Assembly: GCA_002293585.1 (NCBI GenBank)
Contig: DBDM01000150.1
Span: forward strand, 1,796-18,288
Source: Bacteroidales bacterium UBA932
Lineage (GTDB): Bacteria; Bacteroidota; Bacteroidia; Bacteroidales; UBA932
Length of the DNA: 16,493 bases
Direction: 5' to 3'
Part shown: positions 1-5,871 of the stretch, piece by piece
Layout of the letters: each line of letters opens with the position of its first letter
Numbering within the stretch: position 1 is the stretch's first letter
Program-made: the position numbers and the translations under genes
The notes under the pieces: model-generated
The model's input: only the letters and a program-made list of their open reading frames with translations
Database searches by the model: none
What the model was told of the DNA's origin: nothing

Positions 1-241
1 AGAGCAATTCCATCAAGCCGTCGACCTCTTCTTGCGGACGGTTCCAATTTTCCTCGGAAAAAGCATAAAGGGTAAGGTATTTCACGCCCAGTTCACCGGC
101 TGTGGTGATGGTGTTGCGTACGGCTTCGAGGGCGTTGCGGTGCCCGAATATACGTTTCATCCCCTGCTTTTTAGCCCAACGGCCGTTGCCGTCCATAATG
201 ACGGCTACGTGTGCGGGGATGGAAGTCGGCGTATGGCTCAT
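1..241 (-). CDS. uppS: Isoprenyl transferase (undecaprenyl diphosphate synthase), N-terminal part
   Basis: Only the first 80 codons are in the window; the gene continues past the left edge. The start ATG is the complement of 239-241. The visible protein has the cis-prenyltransferase signature: [10 protein letters not shown] at residues 14-23 (D17 corresponds to the catalytic Asp that binds Mg and diphosphate), then the GHR motif near residues 33-35 and [14 protein letters not shown] at residues 56-69. The family condenses isopentenyl diphosphate onto farnesyl diphosphate to make the C55 carrier lipid for peptidoglycan and surface polysaccharides, at the cytoplasmic face of the membrane. It follows the porG-like gene with only 6 bp between that gene's stop and this start, so the two are almost certainly co-transcribed. 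The identity is secure; the missing C-terminus cannot be judged. Confidence 0.95.
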   Translation of the reverse strand, partial: MSHTPTSIPAHVAVIMDGNGRWAKKQGMKRIFGHRNALEAVRNTITTAGELGVKYLTLYAFSEENWNRPQEEVDGLMELL

Positions 242-247
242 AATGAT

Positions 248-1030
248 CTAGTTATTAAGTATACCCTTGTATTTGTGCTTGGAGGGTTTATGAACGGTAG
301 AGGCGGGGCAGGGTACGCTTTGCCTAAAGAGGTATGATAACGTAAGGCCTATGGTGCCTGTCCAGTCGTTATTGATGCCGGGAGCGTGTTTCGGGTCAAC
401 GCCTTTGTAATAGTCAACTTCATTATAAAAACTAATGCGCCATATCCATTCCACGCCTAAGGTCATGCGTTCTGCGAAGCACCATTTTGCACCGATGCCT
501 ACGGGAATATTGATGAACAAAGACGAGGCGCCGTTGTGACTGCCGGAAGCCGGCGGGGTAGGGGACTGTACGGTGTTTGCCATCAGGTAGGAAGCACCCA
601 CACCTAATAGTAATATTGGTGTAAAGCGTTGTTTTTTACGGATGTCAGCCGCATTATACGGTATGAAATTAAACTCGGTCATTACATCGACAAACAGCCA
701 CGGGCGATCAAATTTCCAGTTGTTGTTGAGCGGGTCGGGCAATAAACCCGTCATTCCTTTGCCTGTGCCGCGCAGGGTGCCTGCGCCTAATTGCCCACGG
801 AAGGCAAAATAGCGTGCAAAATTATAACGGTACATCAACCCGCCGTACCATGAGGGACTTTTGAGCGGCGTGAGATTGGGATTGAAGTCGCCCATATAAT
901 AACTGGCGCCACCCAAAAAGCCTGCTTCGTGGACATTGCGTTCAAAATTACAGTCCGAAGCGTCTTGTGCTGTTACTGTACACACGAAGAGCAGAAGAGG
1001 CAGAATTACTATTTTTTTCAATACACACAT
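248..1030 (-). CDS. porG: DUF6089/PorG-like outer-membrane beta-barrel protein
   Basis: 260 residues. Residues 1-21 form a signal peptide (Lys5-Lys6, a hydrophobic stretch, then VTA before Gln22). The mature N-terminus has EAGFLGGASYYMGDFNP at residues 35-51, typical of the DUF6089 family, and the rest alternates aromatic and small residues as in an outer-membrane barrel, ending with a strand like TGTIGLTLSYLF. In Porphyromonas gingivalis the family member PorG is a T9SS component associated with the PorK/PorN ring, and a copy beside uppS is the usual Bacteroidetes arrangement. Here it lies between nadK (30 bp upstream) and uppS (6 bp downstream). The family call rests on the N-terminal motif and the gene neighbourhood. 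Whether this copy acts in T9SS or is only a structural homologue cannot be decided from sequence alone. The last 20 residues are Lys- and Pro-rich and probably periplasmic or disordered. Confidence 0.75.
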   Translation of the reverse strand: MCVLKKIVILPLLLFVCTVTAQDASDCNFERNVHEAGFLGGASYYMGDFNPNLTPLKSPSWYGGLMYRYNFARYFAFRGQLGAGTLRGTGKGMTGLLPDPLNNNWKFDRPWLFVDVMTEFNFIPYNAADIRKKQRFTPILLLGVGASYLMANTVQSPTPPASGSHNGASSLFINIPVGIGAKWCFAERMTLGVEWIWRISFYNEVDYYKGVDPKHAPGINNDWTGTIGLTLSYLFRQSVPCPASTVHKPSKHKYKGILNN

Positions 1031-1060
1031 TTTAATATGACGAAAAGTTTTGTAAAAGGT

Positions 1061-1927
1061 TTAATCAAGCGTGTTTCTTTTATCGGTGCCCCACAGTAAT
1101 TTTTCATGCAGGGTGGAGAAAAAGCTGCTGCCGGAGAGCCTCAGGGTTTTTGCGGTGAAGGGAGCTTTACTGATGGTAAATTCCGTTCCCGATACGACTT
1201 CGTAAGTGCGGTTATCGAGGCTGAGGATGGCCGGGCTATTGCGGGTGATCACCCGTATTTTAATGACTGACTGGTCGTCGACCACCAGCGGGCGTGTGCT
1301 GAGGTTGTGCGAGGCAATGGGGGAGAGCAACAGACAATTGACGCCCGGCGCCACGATGGGGCCGCCCACACTCATGGAATAAGCGGTGGAGCCGGTGGGC
1401 GTCGACACCAATAAGCCGTCAGCCCAGTAATCGGGCAGCGCTTCGCCGTTGATCTCCGCCTTCACGGTGATCATGGCAGGTAAATATTTTTGTATACCTA
1501 TTTCGTTGAGTGCGTACGGAATATCGCCTTCAGGCAGAAAATCGCCGGAGACCCGGAGCAACAGGCGTTCTTCTATTGTATAGCGCCGGTGCACTAACGC
1601 TTCCGTAATTTTTTCAGGTTCGCGGAGCGTAGTATTGGCTAAAAAACCTAGCCGGCCGGTGTTGATGCCTAATACCGGAATGCCGGAATCACCCACCAGC
1701 AACACACTTTCCAAAAAAGTACCGTCGCCGCCGAGGCTGATCACACCGTCGGTGCCGGCCGGCAAACTGGTGAACGGTTCACCGCAATTTTCCACGCCGG
1801 AAAGGTTGTCGGCTAAGGAGCGGGAAAGGCGCACCACGGCATTTTGTTGTTGCAAGAACTGTATCAAACGCTCTATTTCCGACCACTGGCCGGTTTCTAC
1901 AGAACGTCCGTTTATAGCTATTTGCAT
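1061..1927 (-). CDS. nadK: NAD kinase
   Basis: 288 residues, a normal length for the family. It phosphorylates NAD to NADP with ATP or polyphosphate in the cytoplasm. The diagnostic motifs are present: SLGGDGTFLES at residues 64-74 (the GGDG loop, with Asp68 as the expected catalytic Asp), NTGRLGFLA near 89-97, the Asn-Glu pair at 141-142, ADG at 169-171, and STPTGSTAYSMSVGGP at 175-190, the conserved glycine-rich C-terminal domain motif. The first ATG gives MQIAINGR, which matches the usual beta-strand start. It is the first gene of the minus-strand group nadK-porG-uppS and is divergent from pdxJ across a 67-bp AT-rich gap. No convincing promoter in the TTTG-N20-TAnnTTTG form is visible in front of it, only TATCTTAG, which has one mismatch and lacks a -33 element. 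Confidence 0.96.
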   Translation of the reverse strand: MQIAINGRSVETGQWSEIERLIQFLQQQNAVVRLSRSLADNLSGVENCGEPFTSLPAGTDGVISLGGDGTFLESVLLVGDSGIPVLGINTGRLGFLANTTLREPEKITEALVHRRYTIEERLLLRVSGDFLPEGDIPYALNEIGIQKYLPAMITVKAEINGEALPDYWADGLLVSTPTGSTAYSMSVGGPIVAPGVNCLLLSPIASHNLSTRPLVVDDQSVIKIRVITRNSPAILSLDNRTYEVVSGTEFTISKAPFTAKTLRLSGSSFFSTLHEKLLWGTDKRNTLD

Positions 1928-1979
1928 AAATTAATCCGAAAATTTTTGCTAAGATAGCGCTTTTTGCCGAATTTTTTTG

Positions 1980-1987
1980 TATTTTTG
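1980..1987 (+). promoter_or_regulatory. Candidate -7 box (TATTTTTG) before pdxJ
   Basis: TATTTTTG fits the Bacteroidetes TAnnTTTG -7 consensus. No TTTG lies 19-21 bp upstream (the nearest ends 13 bp before it), so this is a half-match only. If it is used, transcription would begin within a few bases of the pdxJ ATG at 1995, leaving almost no leader. Confidence 0.3.
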
Positions 1988-1994
1988 TAATGAA

Positions 1995-2729
1995 ATGACA
2001 AGATTAAGCGTAAATATCAACAAAGTGGCTACGCTACGCAATGCCCGCGGTGGAAATACCCCCAATGTGATACAGGTAGCGATGGACTGTGAAAAATTTG
2101 GAGCACAAGGGATTACGGTGCATCCTCGTCCCGACGGGCGACATATCCGTTATGCCGATGTGCTGGACTTGAAACCGGTGCTGACCACGGAATTTAATAT
2201 AGAAGGGAACCCGAATGAAGAATTTATTGATCTGGTATTGAGTGTATTACCTGCACAAGTAACACTGGTGCCCGATGCGGAAAATGTGCTGACCTCCAAT
2301 GCGGGCTGGGATACGGTGAAGCACCTGTCATTTCTGCGGGATGTGGTTACAACATTCAAAGCTAAAGGCATCCGGGTATCGATCTTTGTGAACGCCCGGC
2401 CGGAAATGGTGCTCGGCGCAGCGAAGACAGGCGCCGACCGGGTAGAGTTATATACCGAACCTTATGCGGCCTTATATCCGCAGGACAGGATGAAGGCCGT
2501 GTCGCCTTTTGTGTCGGCGGCGCAGGTGGCGGAAGAGTGTTCACTGGGATTGAATGCGGGACATGATTTGAGTTTAGTCAACCTGAACTATTTTGCGCAA
2601 CTGGTGCCCGGGCTGCTCGAAGTATCCATCGGTCATGCCCTCATCAGCGATGCGCTCTACCTCGGCTTGGAAGAAACGATACACAGGTATTTAGAACAAT
2701 TGAAAGGATTAGAGACAAGAGACTCCTAG
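1995..2729 (+). CDS. pdxJ: Pyridoxine 5'-phosphate synthase
   Basis: PdxJ joins 1-deoxy-D-xylulose 5-phosphate and 3-amino-2-oxopropyl phosphate to make pyridoxine 5'-phosphate, in the cytoplasm. The ATG at 1995 gives 244 residues beginning [20 protein letters not shown], which matches the family's length and first strand; an in-frame TTG at 1977 would add six poorly conserved residues and is not preferred. Expected active-site residues are visible: His43 in [13 protein letters not shown], Glu70 in FNIEGNP, Glu151 in [11 protein letters not shown] and His190 in LNAGHDL. The phosphate-binding [13 protein letters not shown] motif is near the C-terminus. The last six residues (LETRDS) are encoded within a local repeat at 2711-2760, so the C-terminal tail may have been altered by that element. 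The gene is divergent from nadK and alone on its strand. Confidence 0.95.
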   Translation: MTRLSVNINKVATLRNARGGNTPNVIQVAMDCEKFGAQGITVHPRPDGRHIRYADVLDLKPVLTTEFNIEGNPNEEFIDLVLSVLPAQVTLVPDAENVLTSNAGWDTVKHLSFLRDVVTTFKAKGIRVSIFVNARPEMVLGAAKTGADRVELYTEPYAALYPQDRMKAVSPFVSAAQVAEECSLGLNAGHDLSLVNLNYFAQLVPGLLEVSIGHALISDALYLGLEETIHRYLEQLKGLETRDS

Positions 2730-2760
2730 ACAAGAGACAAAGCAAAAGTCTCTCGTCTCT
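2711..2760. repeat. Inverted and tandem repeat across the pdxJ stop, possible terminator hairpin
   Basis: AGAGACAAGAGACT (2711-2724) pairs with AGTCTCTCGTCTCT (2747-2760) at 13 of 14 positions. The 11-mer AGACAAGAGAC also occurs twice in direct orientation (2713-2723 and 2728-2738), and the second copy can form a tighter hairpin with 2748-2758 around a 9-base loop. The stop codon of pdxJ (2727-2729) lies inside. There is no run of T after the stem, so an intrinsic terminator is possible but not typical; a small dispersed palindromic repeat is the alternative. Confidence 0.6.
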
Positions 2761-2762
2761 TA

Positions 2763-2940
2763 GAAGCTGTTTTGAATTTATCGAATAATTTTCTTAAGCA
2801 TTATTTGGCAGCATGTTATTTGCAGCATAGCTTCTGCAGATTCGGTTCGGTATTCGTAATCCACCATCGGCAATAATATTCAGCCAACATGCTGATATTT
2901 AGTTAATTATCATTAAATTTAAAGATTTCAAAACAGCCTC
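2763..2940. mobile_element. IS5-family remnant or MITE (178 bp)
   Basis: The left end GAAGCTGTTTTGAA (from 2763) and the inverted right end GAGGCTGTTTTGAA (complement of 2927-2940) match at 13 of 14 positions, and each is flanked by TTA (2760-2762 and 2941-2943). A TNA target triplet and ends beginning GAG are known traits of the IS1031-type group in the IS5 family. The interior contains the end of a transposase gene (see 2778-2867). A second inverted pair, CAGCATGTT (2809-2817) and AACATGCTG (2886-2894), lies inside. The element sits directly after the pdxJ repeat and about 20 bp before the abiE promoter. At 178 bp it cannot encode a transposase and would have to be mobilised in trans. Confidence 0.65.
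2778..2867 (-). pseudogene. Transposase C-terminal fragment (IS5 family)
   Basis: Read on the minus strand from 2867, the frame gives MVDYEYRTESAEAMLQITCC, then QIMLKKIIR and a TAA stop at 2778-2780. This follows the known C-terminal pattern of IS5-family DDE transposases (roughly DYEYLPETSEAM, a variable helix, then LMLRRL). A TGA in the same frame a few codons upstream, and reading frames that do not continue, show that only about 30 codons survive. It lies wholly between the terminal inverted repeats, in the position expected of the 3' end of the transposase gene. Confidence 0.6.
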
Positions 2941-2958
2941 TTAATATATCCTATTTTT

Positions 2959-2990
2959 TTTGGTTTTATTTCTGAAATGCACTATATTTG
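2959..2990 (+). promoter_or_regulatory. Promoter of the abiE module
   Basis: TTTG (2959-2962), a spacer of exactly 20 bp, and TATATTTG (2983-2990) form a full match to the Bacteroidetes housekeeping promoter TTTG-N19/21-TAnnTTTG. Transcription would start near 2996 and leave a leader of about 20 bases that is A-rich and lacks a Shine-Dalgarno sequence. AbiEi-type antitoxins are known to repress their own promoter, so an operator may overlap this site. Confidence 0.8.
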
Positions 2991-3010
2991 CAGCATAATA
3001 GAAATAAAAT
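2964..3010. repeat. 47-bp direct repeat, copy A (abiE promoter side)
   Basis: About 40 of 47 positions match copy B at 4703-4749 without gaps. This copy contains the working -7 box and sits just before abiEi; copy B lies about 280 bp after abiEii. Shared core pieces include GAAATGCACT, ATTTGC and AATAGAAAT. Confidence 0.75.
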
Positions 3011-3016
3011 AAAGAA

Positions 3017-3634
3017 ATGACTTTTTGGGAATTTAGGGAACAGTTATTCGATCTGGCATGCTTCAATATCTATCAGGTATATGCATTATATCCTGATTTT
3101 GACCGGAATAATCTTACTCGTTGGGTCAAGAAAGAGTACCTTATCCGGTTAAGGCAGGGATATTTTGCCTTCTCGGACTATAGGAACAAGCCGGATTATT
3201 CTCTTTATTTTGCCAACCGGATTTACCGTCCGTCCTATATCAGCCTGCACACGGCATTGTCGTTCTACGGGATGATACCGGAAGCGGTAGTGCAGATTAT
3301 CAGCGTGACGTCGCTGAAAACGGCATCATTCACCAATGACTTCGGAGAATACTCTTATAAGAATGTTAAGGAAAACCTGCTATTCGGATATGAATTGAAA
3401 CTAATGGCAGACAATCGTGCCATACAGTTTGCCGTACCCGAAAAGGCATTGCTCGATTTGCTGTATCTTTATCCGTTCTACGATAGCGAGCAGGAAATGG
3501 AAGAATTACGCTTGGATGAAGATTTCCTGCACAATGATTTAAGCAAGGGTTTACTGATGGAGTACTGCGCCAAGTTTCAAAGCAAGGCGCTTGATCATCG
3601 GGTAAAATTACTTTTTAAGACTTACGATTTATGA
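3017..3634 (+). CDS. abiEi: AbiEi-type antitoxin / transcriptional regulator
   Basis: 205 residues. The family (COG5340, 'transcriptional regulator of viral defence') combines an N-terminal winged helix-turn-helix with a C-terminal domain that antagonises the toxin, and represses its own operon. Residues about 15-52 form the winged helix, with NNLTRWVKKEYLIRLRQGYF at 31-50 as recognition helix and wing. SYISLHTALSFYGMIPE at 73-89 and PEKALLDLLYLYP at 141-153 are the two signature segments of the C-terminal half. The final codons overlap the toxin gene by 4 bp (ATGA), implying translational coupling, and a clear promoter lies just upstream. The gene is visibly more AT-rich in codon use than nadK or the giant gene, consistent with horizontal acquisition. 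The family is confident; the phage or plasmid it acts against is unknown. Confidence 0.85.
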   Translation: MTFWEFREQLFDLACFNIYQVYALYPDFDRNNLTRWVKKEYLIRLRQGYFAFSDYRNKPDYSLYFANRIYRPSYISLHTALSFYGMIPEAVVQIISVTSLKTASFTNDFGEYSYKNVKENLLFGYELKLMADNRAIQFAVPEKALLDLLYLYPFYDSEQEMEELRLDEDFLHNDLSKGLLMEYCAKFQSKALDHRVKLLFKTYDL

Positions 3635-4419
3635 TACAAATTGAACAGATAAGAAATTATTTTCCGGCTCAAATCCGTGGAAATTCGGGTTTCGATAAGC
3701 ATATACTGAAAGAGTATTTGCAGTTGATGATTTTGGATTATCTTTCTTCCACTCCATATATCCGAAAGATGGCTTTTATCGGTGGGACAAATCTGCGTTT
3801 AGTGAAAGGAATAGACCGGTTTTCCGAAGATCTGGATTTCGACTGTAAAGACCTGTCGAAAGACGAGTTTATTGAAATGACAAATGGCGTAATCCGGTTT
3901 TTGGAACGTTCAGGATTACGTGTAGAATCGAAGGATAGGGAAAATCCGAAACTAACAGCCTTCAGACGGAATATTCATTTCCCTGAATTGTTGTTTGATT
4001 TGGGATTGAGCGGGCATAAGGAAGAACGCTTTTTAATAAAGGTTGAAAGCCAAGACCAGGGGATTATTTATCCTTCGATTATTACAAATATCAAAGGTTG
4101 CGGGTTCTTTTTCCCATTTCCCGTTCCTTCCGACGGAGTATTATGCAGCATGAAGATCGCCGCCGTGTTAGCTCGCGCCAAAGGACGTGATTTTTACGAT
4201 TTGATGTTTCTGCTGTCACAGGCAAAACCTGATTACGATTTTCTTTCAAAGCGTTGTGGAGTGCATAATTTACAGGAGTTCAAACAAGCGACAGTCGAGT
4301 TATTGAAAGCGGTTGATTTGAAAAAGAAGCAAAAGGATTTTGAACTCCTGCTTTTTAATAAAGCCAATAGTGAGAAGATTTTGAGGTTTGGGGAATTTAC
4401 AGACTCGTTGACGGAATAA
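3631..4419 (+). CDS. abiEii: AbiEii nucleotidyltransferase toxin
   Basis: 262 residues, PF08843 family. AbiEii proteins are nucleotidyltransferase-fold toxins; characterised relatives modify tRNA or bind GTP and arrest growth, causing abortive infection. The motifs are intact: FIGGTNLRL at residues 49-57 (nucleotide-binding GG motif), DRFSEDLDFD at 62-71 with the paired acidic residues expected to bind metal, and MKIAAVLARAKGRDFYDLMF at 174-193 with the conserved Lys and RDxxD features. No frameshift or early stop is seen, so the toxin is probably active. Translation begins within the antitoxin stop codon (ATGA at 3631-3634). In characterised AbiE systems the pair acts as a type IV system, in which antitoxin and toxin do not bind each other. 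That mechanism is inferred from the family, not seen here. No terminator is evident after the stop. Confidence 0.87.
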   Translation: MIQIEQIRNYFPAQIRGNSGFDKHILKEYLQLMILDYLSSTPYIRKMAFIGGTNLRLVKGIDRFSEDLDFDCKDLSKDEFIEMTNGVIRFLERSGLRVESKDRENPKLTAFRRNIHFPELLFDLGLSGHKEERFLIKVESQDQGIIYPSIITNIKGCGFFFPFPVPSDGVLCSMKIAAVLARAKGRDFYDLMFLLSQAKPDYDFLSKRCGVHNLQEFKQATVELLKAVDLKKKQKDFELLLFNKANSEKILRFGEFTDSLTE

Positions 4420-4433
4420 AATAAAAAAGAGTT

Positions 4434-4574
4434 TTACAGTTCAACCTTTTTCAAAAAATCGCTCAGCCCGCAAACTTCTACGTCGTTTTTAAATGGATAG
4501 GCGGTAGGCACAGGCGCGATAATGTATGTTTTATCCGGTTGTGTGGTTTCTATTGCGCTCCAAAAGTCATCCGC
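4434..4574 (-). pseudogene. Possible C-terminal remnant of an unidentified gene
   Basis: On the minus strand, 46 codons are open from just inside a TAA (4575-4577) to a TAA at 4434-4436, with protein-like composition, for example DKTYIIAPVPTAYPF followed by DVEVCGLSDFLKKVEL. There is no start codon at the upstream end and the DNA before it is AT-rich with stops, so this would be a decayed 3' end, convergent with abiEii. The ending (a hydrophobic strand, a Pro-rich turn, a xGLxxFLxxx helix) resembles the last residues of several AAA-type ATPase families, but I do not recognise it. It could be a chance open frame. Confidence 0.35.
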
Positions 4575-4616
4575 TTAATAGCTCATTTATAGATAATTAT
4601 ATGCCTCTATCAATCA

Positions 4617-4657
4617 ATTTGCGCAAATCATAAATGACATTTCTAATTTGCACAAAT
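4617..4657. promoter_or_regulatory. Pair of 12-bp palindromes, candidate operator
   Basis: ATTTGCGCAAAT (4617-4628) is a perfect palindrome. ATTTGCACAAAT (4646-4657) differs from it at one position. The two start 29 bp apart (close to three helical turns) in a gene-free stretch between abiEii and the Gate protein gene. Paired palindromic sites at helical spacing suit a dimeric regulator; no regulator can be named. Confidence 0.35.
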
Positions 4658-4702
4658 ACATGGAATGTGTTTAAAATCAACAAAAAAGAATGGTGTTTTT
4701 TA

Positions 4703-4749
4703 TTTTATTTCCGAAATGCACTGCATTTGCTGCAGAATAGAAATGAAAA
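4703..4749. repeat. 47-bp direct repeat, copy B (decayed promoter)
   Basis: Ungapped match to copy A at 2964-3010, about 40 of 47 positions. The promoter elements are damaged: the -7 equivalent is TGCATTTG (4722-4729), without the TA, and the -33 equivalent is TTTT rather than TTTG. No reading frame follows, whereas copy A is followed directly by abiEi. It may be what remains of the promoter of a second, lost cassette of the same kind. Confidence 0.7.
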
Positions 4750-4788
4750 TCTATTGTAAATCAGTATATTATAATAGCAACAATCTCC

Positions 4789-4887
4789 AATTTGTATTTT
4801 TATTCTATTCATAAAATAAAAAATTGCTATTTTTGTTTTGTATATAAAATAAAAATGTACGATTTTTATTTCGTTAATAAAATGCGG
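4789..4887. repeat. Three tandem 33-bp AT-rich repeats before the Gate protein gene
   Basis: Units 4789-4821, 4822-4854 and 4855-4887 align without gaps. Units 1 and 2 share 26 of 33 positions, both ending ATAAAATAAAA; units 2 and 3 share about 21. Each has a run of T around positions 9-13 of the unit and ends in TAATAAAAT-like sequence. The array ends one base before the ATG at 4889, so it makes up the whole upstream region of that gene. Unit 2 carries TATTTTTG (4828-4835), a possible -7 box without a good -33. A perfect 10-bp inverted repeat, AAATAAAAAT / ATTTTTATTT (4847-4856 and 4862-4871), spans the junction of units 2 and 3. Confidence 0.65.
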
Positions 4888-4888
4888 C

Positions 4889-5827
4889 ATGAATGTATTT
4901 TTTACGCGAGCTGTTACTGCCGTTAAGCCTGTGCTGCCTGTTGCCGCCCGCACCTGCTGGTGGCTGGTGCGCCTGATGGTAGTGGTGTCGCTGCTGGTGG
5001 AGATTCTTCGTTATACAGGTGTAATTGCTTGGATGTCTGGAGTTTTATCGCCGTTTTTTGAATTGATGGGTTTACCCGGCGAGGCGTCGTTAGCTTTCAT
5101 CTCCGGTTATTTTGTCAACGTGTACGCCGCCATTGCCGTGATGTCGGGCCTCGACCTGAGCGCCCGTTCCGTTACTATCTTGGCAGTGATGGTGTTGTGC
5201 GCCCATAACATGATCGTGGAAAGCGCCGTCCAGAAAAAATGCGGGACGCCGATGCTTCGTATATTTATTATCAGGACATTAAGTGCTGTTATTTTAGGAT
5301 TTACTTTAAATGCCTTGTTGCCGGAGGGCGGACAAGTGTTGGCTGCGGTTAAAAAAACGGCGCCTGTCGATCCCGGGATCTGGTACTTGTTCTGTAATTG
5401 GCTGACTTCTATTATATGGCTGATTTTAAAGATGGTAGCACTTATTTTTGGCCTTTCTGTTTTTCAACGTTTATTGTCGGAATTTGGTGTTATTCGCTGG
5501 TTATCAAGATTATTCCGCCATTTATTGAAGGTTTTCGGGCTACCGGCCCGCACCTCTTTCTTATGGATCGTGGCCAATGTATTGGGCTTGGCTTATGGCG
5601 CTGCAGTGATGATAGAAGAGACTGAAACGGGCAAGATCAGTCGCGATGACGCCGATCTGCTTAATCATCATATTGCCGTATCACACAGTAATTTAGAAGA
5701 TGTTCTGCTGCTTTACGCCGCCGGCGGCGCCTTTTGGTGGATGTTATTATCCCGCTGGCTGATGGCCATAGTTTTAGTTTGGGAGCGACGTGTTGAAAAA
5801 TTGTTAAATCATCTTAAAATCATCTGA
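4889..5827 (+). CDS. Membrane protein with two Gate (nucleoside-recognition) domains
   Basis: 312 residues, mostly hydrophobic, with transmembrane segments near 22-42, 66-86, 92-110, 125-145, 165-195, 225-243 and 272-298. Two related halves are visible: FELMGLPGEASLAFISGYFV (57-76) with AAIAVM, then LCAHNMIVES; and LKVFGLPARTSFLWIVANVL (213-232) with GAAVM, then AVSHSNLEDV. This is the pattern of the Gate domain (PF07670) found in SpmA/SpmB, FeoB and nucleoside carriers, here duplicated in one chain. In Bacteroidetes such stand-alone proteins are annotated as nucleoside-recognition membrane proteins; their substrate is not established. It carries no G-domain, so it is not FeoB. The ATG at 4889 follows a 33-bp repeat array; another ATG at 4882 is out of frame. 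The promoter of the next gene begins 7 bp after the stop, so the two are separate transcription units. Confidence 0.75.
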   Translation: MNVFFTRAVTAVKPVLPVAARTCWWLVRLMVVVSLLVEILRYTGVIAWMSGVLSPFFELMGLPGEASLAFISGYFVNVYAAIAVMSGLDLSARSVTILAVMVLCAHNMIVESAVQKKCGTPMLRIFIIRTLSAVILGFTLNALLPEGGQVLAAVKKTAPVDPGIWYLFCNWLTSIIWLILKMVALIFGLSVFQRLLSEFGVIRWLSRLFRHLLKVFGLPARTSFLWIVANVLGLAYGAAVMIEETETGKISRDDADLLNHHIAVSHSNLEDVLLLYAAGGAFWWMLLSRWLMAIVLVWERRVEKLLNHLKII

Positions 5828-5833
5828 ATAACA

Positions 5834-5865
5834 TTTGGTTTTTGATATTAAAAGTGCTACTTTTG
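5834..5865 (+). promoter_or_regulatory. Promoter of the giant HYR-repeat gene
   Basis: TTTG (5834-5837), a 20-bp spacer and TACTTTTG (5858-5865) match TTTG-N19/21-TAnnTTTG fully, with the same spacing as the abiE promoter. Transcription should start near 5871, giving a leader of about 57 bases. Confidence 0.8.
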
Positions 5866-5871
5866 TAGAAA

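Noticed and set aside
32..337. Plus-strand open frame of 101 codons at the left edge
   Set aside because: It overlaps uppS and the end of porG antisense; the minus strand carries the conserved motifs.
2150..2544. Minus-strand frames over pdxJ
   Set aside because: Antisense shadows of a gene with all expected active-site residues.
4789..4887. Tandem repeats considered as a CRISPR array
   Set aside because: The units are contiguous with no unique spacers and are imperfect; no cas genes are nearby.
4705..4953. Minus-strand open frame of 82 codons rich in Ile, Phe, Tyr and Lys
   Set aside because: It arises from the AT-rich 33-bp repeats and overlaps the Gate gene start; the periodic residues reflect the DNA repeat, not a protein.
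5398..5625. Plus-strand open frame of 75 codons inside the Gate gene
   Set aside because: Alternative frame of a clear membrane protein; no support.
4889..5827. Gate protein considered as FeoB or as part of a ferrous iron operon
   Set aside because: No GTPase motifs, too short for FeoB, and no FeoA nearby.
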